Assembly (NCBI GenBank): GCA_041591085.1
Contig: JBFHSP010000128.1
Span: forward strand, 1-8,555
DNA: 8,555 nt
DNA from: Pleionea sp041591085
GTDB taxonomy: Bacteria > Pseudomonadota > Gammaproteobacteria > Enterobacterales > Kangiellaceae
Reading direction: 5' to 3'
Shown here one piece after another: positions 5,430 to 8,555 of the stretch. The notes below the pieces were generated by a model. It did not search any database and was not told the origin of the DNA. It saw only the letters and a program-made list of their open reading frames with translations. The position numbers were made by a program, and so were the translations under genes. Position 1 is the stretch's first letter; the number at the start of each line of letters is the position of its first letter.

Positions 5430-6065
5430 ATGTCTTTACCTCGGTTTATCGCGCAGGATCAAACGATGGAGTGGTTTATTTCACACTGTCATCGAAGACG
5501 CTACCCAGCCAAAAGTACCATTATCTATCAAGGCGACAAGTCAGATTCATTGTATTTTATTCTCGATGGTTCAGTCAGTGTTGTTATTGAAGATAATGAA
5601 GGTCGAGAGCTCGTACTTGCTTACTTAAATGCCGGAGACTTTTTCGGTGAAATGGGATTGTTTGATGGCCAAGATATACGCAGCGCTTGGGTAAAAGCCA
5701 AGGCAGAATGTGAAATTGCCGAAATTGGTTATTCCAAATTTCAACAGTTGGTTAAAGAAATGCCCGAAATTTTGATGAAGCTTTCCGGGCAAATGGCGTT
5801 ACGCCTAAGAAATACATCGCAAAAAGTCGGAGACTTAGCCTTTATGGATGTTACGGGTCGGGTAGCTCGAGCTTTACTTGATTTAGCCAAAGAGCCTGAT
5901 GCAATGACCCATCCTGATGGCATGCAAATTAAAGTCACGCGGCAAGAATTAGGACGTATAGTTGGTTGTTCTCGTGAAATGGTGGGGCGCGTTTTAAAAG
6001 TATTAGAAGAACAAGGCCATATTCATGTGAAAGGCAAAACCATGGTGATATTTGGCGCTCGCTAA
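5430..6065 (+). CDS. crp: cAMP receptor protein (CRP/Vfr-type global regulator)
   Basis: A 211-residue transcription factor that aligns along its length with E. coli CRP. The N-terminal cyclic-nucleotide domain has the cAMP contacts G73, E74, R84, S85, T129 and S130 (FFGEMGLF, IRSAWV, LRNTSQKVG). The C-terminal helix-turn-helix is RQELGRIVGCSREMVGRVLKVLEEQ, retaining the DNA-reading R182, E183 and R187 (E. coli R180, E181, R185). M184 replaces the E. coli threonine; this REMVGRVLK form and the ending HVKGKTMVIFG resemble Pseudomonas Vfr. AAGGA lies six bases before the ATG and the protein start matches known homologues apart from its first few residues. Upstream are the palindromes shared with osmC; downstream is an intrinsic terminator. 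In this AT-rich marine-type genome it should control carbon use and other cAMP-dependent genes. Confidence 0.96.
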   Translation: MSLPRFIAQDQTMEWFISHCHRRRYPAKSTIIYQGDKSDSLYFILDGSVSVVIEDNEGRELVLAYLNAGDFFGEMGLFDGQDIRSAWVKAKAECEIAEIGYSKFQQLVKEMPEILMKLSGQMALRLRNTSQKVGDLAFMDVTGRVARALLDLAKEPDAMTHPDGMQIKVTRQELGRIVGCSREMVGRVLKVLEEQGHIHVKGKTMVIFGAR

Positions 6066-6088
6066 GTATTGCGTATTCAAATGTTTTA

Positions 6089-6115
6089 AAAGCTCGACTC
6101 TGTCGGGCTTTTTTT
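6089..6115 (+). terminator. Intrinsic terminator of crp
   Basis: AAAGCTCGAC (6089-6098) pairs with GTCGGGCTTT (6102-6111), with one G-T wobble, around the loop TCT. The stem runs into a T tract (6109-6115). It lies 24 bases after the crp stop, a textbook rho-independent terminator. Confidence 0.9.
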
Positions 6116-6240
6116 ATGGATTTTTGGTGCAGAGAACCTGAGTTAGGGAAAAGCATTGTCACAATTAGAGTAAATCGATAAATAGCGCGCTTTTGCAAAA
6201 AGCACAACTCTGGAAAAGCTTAAAAAAGCAAGACTGACAA
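6116..6240. other. Intergenic stretch with no supported gene
   Basis: From the crp terminator to the porin control region I see no gene with a ribosome site. A small odd palindrome, ATTGTCACAAT (6155-6165), and an AT-rich GCTTTTGCAAAAAGC stretch (6192-6206 region) are present; neither matches a site well enough to name. Confidence 0.4.
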
Positions 6241-6247
6241 ATCTTGG

Positions 6248-6299
6248 TTAGTTTGAACTTAGGTTGGTTTGTATTGATCTGCATCAAACTAAATACAAA
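6248..6299. repeat. Nested inverted repeats around the FNR-like box
   Basis: TTAGTTTGA (6248-6256) is complementary to TCAAACTAA (6284-6292), and TTTGTATT (6268-6275) to AATACAAA (6292-6299). The two pairings use overlapping right arms, so they could form alternative structures or reflect several overlapping regulator sites upstream of the porin promoter. Confidence 0.4.
6274..6287. promoter_or_regulatory. FNR/Anr-type binding site
   Basis: TTGAT-CTGC-ATCAA matches the FNR consensus TTGAT-N4-ATCAA at all ten defined bases. Its centre (6280.5) is about 70 bases upstream of the start predicted from the -10 at 6338-6343, close to the class I activating position near -71.5. This predicts activation of the porin operon when oxygen is low. 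The FNR protein itself is not encoded in the window. Confidence 0.65.
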
Positions 6300-6303
6300 T
6301 CTA

Positions 6304-6322
6304 AATAAGAATGATTTGCATT
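6304..6322. promoter_or_regulatory. Fur-box-like site over the porin -35
   Basis: AATAAGAATGATTTGCATT resembles a Fur box: against the 7-1-7 pattern TGATAAT-N-ATTATCA, the bases 6306-6320 agree at 10 of 14 positions. On the other strand it reads AATGCAAATCATTCTTATT, like many iron-repressed promoters of gammaproteobacteria. It covers the -35, where Fur with iron would repress. Confidence 0.5.
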
Positions 6323-6343
6323 TACAGAAAAAGAGTGTAGAAT
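6315..6343 (+). promoter_or_regulatory. Predicted porin operon promoter
   Basis: TTTGCA (6315-6320, four of six), a 17-base spacer, then TAGAAT (6338-6343, five of six). Start near 6350, about 35 bases before the porin ATG at 6386. The weak -35 suits a promoter that needs an activator such as FNR. Confidence 0.55.
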
Positions 6344-6385
6344 CGCCCCAACATTAAACAACAATCCCAAATAGGAAAAACAAAC

Positions 6386-7525
6386 ATGTTCTCTCGCAAA
6401 CAAATTTCATTAGCCATTGCTGGTGTTTTTTCTTTGTCGGCTCTAGCCCAAGGTACTCAATCGGATTTAGTAAAAACCCTTGAGCAACAGCAAAAACAAA
6501 TTGAAGAATTAAAGTTACAAGTTGAAGCGGCTGTGGCTGCTATTGAAGAGCAGCAATCAGTATCAAGTCAGTCAAAAACCACGATGGGTGGCTACGGTGA
6601 GTTGCATTACAACAACATTGATGGGAAAACTGATCAAATAGATTTTCACCGCTTTGTATTGTTTGTTGGTCATAATTATAGTGACAAACTTCGGTTCTTC
6701 TCAGAGTTAGAGTTAGAGCATTCATTAGCCGGAGAAGGTAAGCCTGGTGAAGTTGAGCTAGAACAAGCTTACATCGAATACGACTACTCAGAATCAACCA
6801 CATTAAAAGGCGGCTTGTTCTTAGTGCCTGTGGGCATCATTAATGAAACTCACGAACCAGACACGTTTTACGGTGTAGAGCGGAACCCTATTGAAAAAGA
6901 TATTATCCCGGCCACTTGGTGGGAAGCCGGTGCGGCCACTCAGGTTCGATTCGGTGAGTCTGGCGTATCGATGGATTTTGCTATCACCAGCGGTTTATAC
7001 ACCGATGATCAATTTAAAATTCGAAGTGGTCGTCAAAAAGTAGCGAGCGCTGTTGCTGAAGATTTTGCTTATACGGCAAGAATTAAATGGACGGGTGTTC
7101 CAGGGCTAGAGCTGGCTGCAACTATTCAACACCAAGAAGATATTACCCAAGGTGATTTTAATGCATCAGCTATGCTGTATGAAGCACATGCTGCTTACCG
7201 TGCGGGTGGATTTGGATTACGTGCACTATATGCTCAGTGGGATATCGATGCAGTTGAAGCAGATTTAATCGGTAGAGACGTGCAAAAAGGTTACTATATT
7301 GAGCCATCTTACCAGTTTAATGAAAGCTGGGGCGTATTTGCTCGTTACTCTGCTTGGGATAACAATGCGGGTAATGGCAGTGCCACCGATACCGAAAAAC
7401 GTTTAAGTAATATTGGTTTTAACTATTGGGTTCACCCACAAGTGGTTTTAAAGTTTGACGCTGAAAATCGCATGGGCGCGCACAACGGTTCTGGCTTTAA
7501 TTTAGGAATTGGCTACTCGTTCTAA
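6386..7525 (+). CDS. Outer-membrane porin with N-terminal coiled coil
   Basis: A 379-residue outer-membrane protein. It has a signal peptide (MFSRKQ, hydrophobic core, SALA|QG near residue 21) and then a heptad-like coiled coil at about 26-60 (DLVKTLEQQQKQIEELKLQV), which in such porins helps form trimers or stand in the periplasm. The rest alternates amphipathic strands from GGYGELHYNN to the end GFNLGIGYSF, with the terminal phenylalanine used by the barrel assembly machinery. The motif LKGGLFLVPVGIINETHEP and the general pattern fit the broad phosphate-selective OprO/OprP-like porin family, but the substrate cannot be read off. AGGA lies about nine bases before the ATG. Upstream are FNR-like and Fur-like sites; downstream a large hairpin and then the FMN-binding gene. 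Passage of an iron complex or an anion are both possible. Confidence 0.85.
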   Translation: MFSRKQISLAIAGVFSLSALAQGTQSDLVKTLEQQQKQIEELKLQVEAAVAAIEEQQSVSSQSKTTMGGYGELHYNNIDGKTDQIDFHRFVLFVGHNYSDKLRFFSELELEHSLAGEGKPGEVELEQAYIEYDYSESTTLKGGLFLVPVGIINETHEPDTFYGVERNPIEKDIIPATWWEAGAATQVRFGESGVSMDFAITSGLYTDDQFKIRSGRQKVASAVAEDFAYTARIKWTGVPGLELAATIQHQEDITQGDFNASAMLYEAHAAYRAGGFGLRALYAQWDIDAVEADLIGRDVQKGYYIEPSYQFNESWGVFARYSAWDNNAGNGSATDTEKRLSNIGFNYWVHPQVVLKFDAENRMGAHNGSGFNLGIGYSF

Positions 7526-7550
7526 TCAATCGAACAGTCAAAATGTTAAT

Positions 7551-7576
7551 AAAGCCCAAATAATTATTTGGGCTTT
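7551..7576 (+). terminator. 26-base perfect palindrome between porin and FMN-binding gene
   Basis: AAAGCCCAAATAA (7551-7563) is exactly complementary to TTATTTGGGCTTT (7564-7576). Only three T bases follow the GC part before GGCG, so it is a weak terminator or attenuator, or an mRNA-stabilising hairpin. The next gene starts 22 bases later, too close for its own promoter, so some read-through is expected. Confidence 0.65.
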
Positions 7577-7597
7577 GGCGTAACTAAAATAAATGCA

Positions 7598-8119
7598 ATG
7601 AAACAGTTTCAGTTGTTCATTTTAATATTGATAGCTCTGCTTAATGCAGGGCTTTATGCTGTTGAGCAGGTGTATCAAAATCAAGACGAATACATTGCTC
7701 AGCAGTTTGAACACTCTTCGTTTGAAAAAGCACACATTTGGCTCACCCCTGATCATAAAGAATATCTAACCGAGTTACTCGGACATAAGCCATATAAAAT
7801 TCGCGTCCCAGTTTGGCACGATAATGACACTAGCGTTTGGATTTTAGAAGAAATAGGAAAAGAACAGCCCATTACCGTAGGAGTTGTGGTTAAAGGAAAG
7901 CAAATCCAAGATATTAAAGTGTTGGTTTACCGTGAAAGTCGAGGTCATGAAGTGCGACAATCCTTTTTTACTGCGCAATATGTCGGTGCAAAGTTAGAAA
8001 GTTCAGGTAAACTCTCCCAACCTATTGATGGCATCACAGGCGCAACGCTTTCAGTACGAGCTTTAAACAAAGTTGCTGCTATGGCGTTGTACTTAAGCCA
8101 ATTTATTGAGCCAAAATAA
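7598..8119 (+). CDS. Periplasmic FMN-binding domain protein with flavinylation motif
   Basis: A 173-residue protein. Residues 5-21 (QLFILILIALLNAGLYA) are a signal peptide or membrane anchor, so the rest should be periplasmic. The C-terminal half is an FMN-binding domain: ITVGVVVKGKQIQDIKVLVYRESRGHE, then D144-G-I-T-G-A-T-L-S152, which fits the pattern D-x-x-[ST]-G-A-[ST]-x-[ST] at which ApbE covalently attaches FMN; S152 would carry the flavin. It therefore probably acts as a one- or two-electron carrier. I start at ATG 7598, not at an in-frame TTG at 7568, because that TTG lies within the upstream hairpin. No good Shine-Dalgarno is seen, so low expression or translational coupling is possible. 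The PepSY-type gene follows after 10 bases. No apbE gene is in the window. Confidence 0.85.
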   Translation: MKQFQLFILILIALLNAGLYAVEQVYQNQDEYIAQQFEHSSFEKAHIWLTPDHKEYLTELLGHKPYKIRVPVWHDNDTSVWILEEIGKEQPITVGVVVKGKQIQDIKVLVYRESRGHEVRQSFFTAQYVGAKLESSGKLSQPIDGITGATLSVRALNKVAAMALYLSQFIEPK

Positions 8120-8129
8120 TAACATCTGA

Positions 8130-8555
8130 ATGCGTAGAATTTTAAAACTTCACAACCCTTTATTTGCGCGCACCATGCATAGGTGGCATAGGCGCGTCGG
8201 ACTTGCAGCTATATTATTTATGCTGCTGCTTATTTTTACTGGGGTTCCTTTACATCACTCAGCAAGACTTGGCTTAGATCAATCGAATGTTGAAATCGAA
8301 TGGTTGCTCGATGTGTATGGCATTGACGCGCCAGCTTCTTTAACAACCTTTGCTCTCAAGTTAAACCAAGCTCCTGAACTTAACATCACCCAAATAGACG
8401 ACAGCATCTATTTTAATCAAAGTAAAACTAGCCTGATTACGCGTAACAATTTGGTAGGTGTAAGCCGTCATGAAATTGGCATCATTTTGTTTTTTCAATC
8501 TTACTGGGAACTAGTCAGCGCCGATGGAGAATTAATTGAAACTGTTGAGTGGCAA
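8130..8555 (+). CDS. PepSY-associated transmembrane protein, N-terminal part
   Basis: The first 142 codons of a gene that runs off the window. The start MRRILKLHNPLFARTMHRWHRRVG leads into a membrane helix (LAAILFMLLLIFTGVPLHHS); the HRWHRxxG-hydrophobic-TG arrangement with H17, H20, H41 and H42 is typical of PepSY-associated TM proteins such as PiuB and FpvG-like ferrisiderophore reductases, where histidines may bind haem. The residues after the helix (about 45-142) form a periplasmic domain with strand-like segments. It starts 10 bases after the FMN-binding gene, so the two are surely one transcript. An inner-membrane electron-transfer partner of the flavoprotein is inferred. Further helices and any PepSY domain lie beyond the window. 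Confidence 0.75.
   Translation, partial: MRRILKLHNPLFARTMHRWHRRVGLAAILFMLLLIFTGVPLHHSARLGLDQSNVEIEWLLDVYGIDAPASLTTFALKLNQAPELNITQIDDSIYFNQSKTSLITRNNLVGVSRHEIGIILFFQSYWELVSADGELIETVEWQ

Noticed and set aside
5363..5590. Plus-strand frame overlapping the start of crp
   Set aside because: Overlaps crp in another frame, has no ribosome site and would cover the regulatory palindrome at 5375.
6155..6165. ATTGTCACAAT as a regulator site
   Set aside because: An 11-base odd palindrome is expected by chance at this scale, and it matches no consensus I can name.
5935..6207. Minus-strand frame over the end of crp and its terminator
   Set aside because: It reads through the crp terminator and antisense to crp; no ribosome site and no recognisable product.
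6540..6803. Minus-strand frame within the porin gene
   Set aside because: Shadow of the porin reading frame on the opposite strand.

Overview
The window is AT-rich, densely packed chromosomal DNA of a gammaproteobacterium, probably marine. Four things point there: a Coq7-type ubiquinone hydroxylase, a CRP of the Vfr/E. coli type beside a YhfA-like OsmC gene, a cytochrome b561-YceI pair, and an outer-membrane porin with Fur-like and FNR-like sites upstream. The genus cannot be fixed from sequence alone. No rRNA, tRNA, CRISPR array, insertion sequence or phage gene was seen.

Layout. (1) 1-787, plus strand: the end of a cytochrome b561 gene and a complete yceI-type gene. (2) 820-3146, minus strand: a three-gene operon read AAA+ ATPase (Ycf46-like), YibF-like glutathione S-transferase, DUF1272 zinc-binding protein. 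(3) 3243-3881, plus strand: coq7, divergent from the ATPase. (4) 3965-4692, minus strand: a ribbon-helix-helix-like gene and a 56-residue membrane protein, behind a palindrome-rich upstream region. (5) 4842-6065: osmC/yhfA-like (minus) and crp/vfr (plus), divergent around an intergenic region with four inverted repeats; crp ends at a clear intrinsic terminator. (6) 6386-8555, plus strand: an outer-membrane porin, a periplasmic FMN-binding protein with a flavinylation motif, and a PepSY-type membrane protein cut by the window edge.

How the parts work together. Regions 2 to 5 resemble, from memory, the vfr-osmC-speD-coq7-ATPase neighbourhood of Pseudomonas, with the RHH/membrane-protein pair where speD would be. 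The most suggestive unit is region 6. Its promoter carries an exact FNR half-site pair (TTGAT-N4-ATCAA) about 70 bases upstream of the predicted start and a Fur-box-like sequence over the -35. The three proteins would sit in the outer membrane, periplasm and inner membrane. That suggests an envelope flavin redox or iron-reduction route expressed under low oxygen and low iron; this is inference. Two start codons are placed by judgement: ATG 4692 for the RHH gene and ATG 7598 for the FMN-binding gene, in preference to upstream TTG codons.
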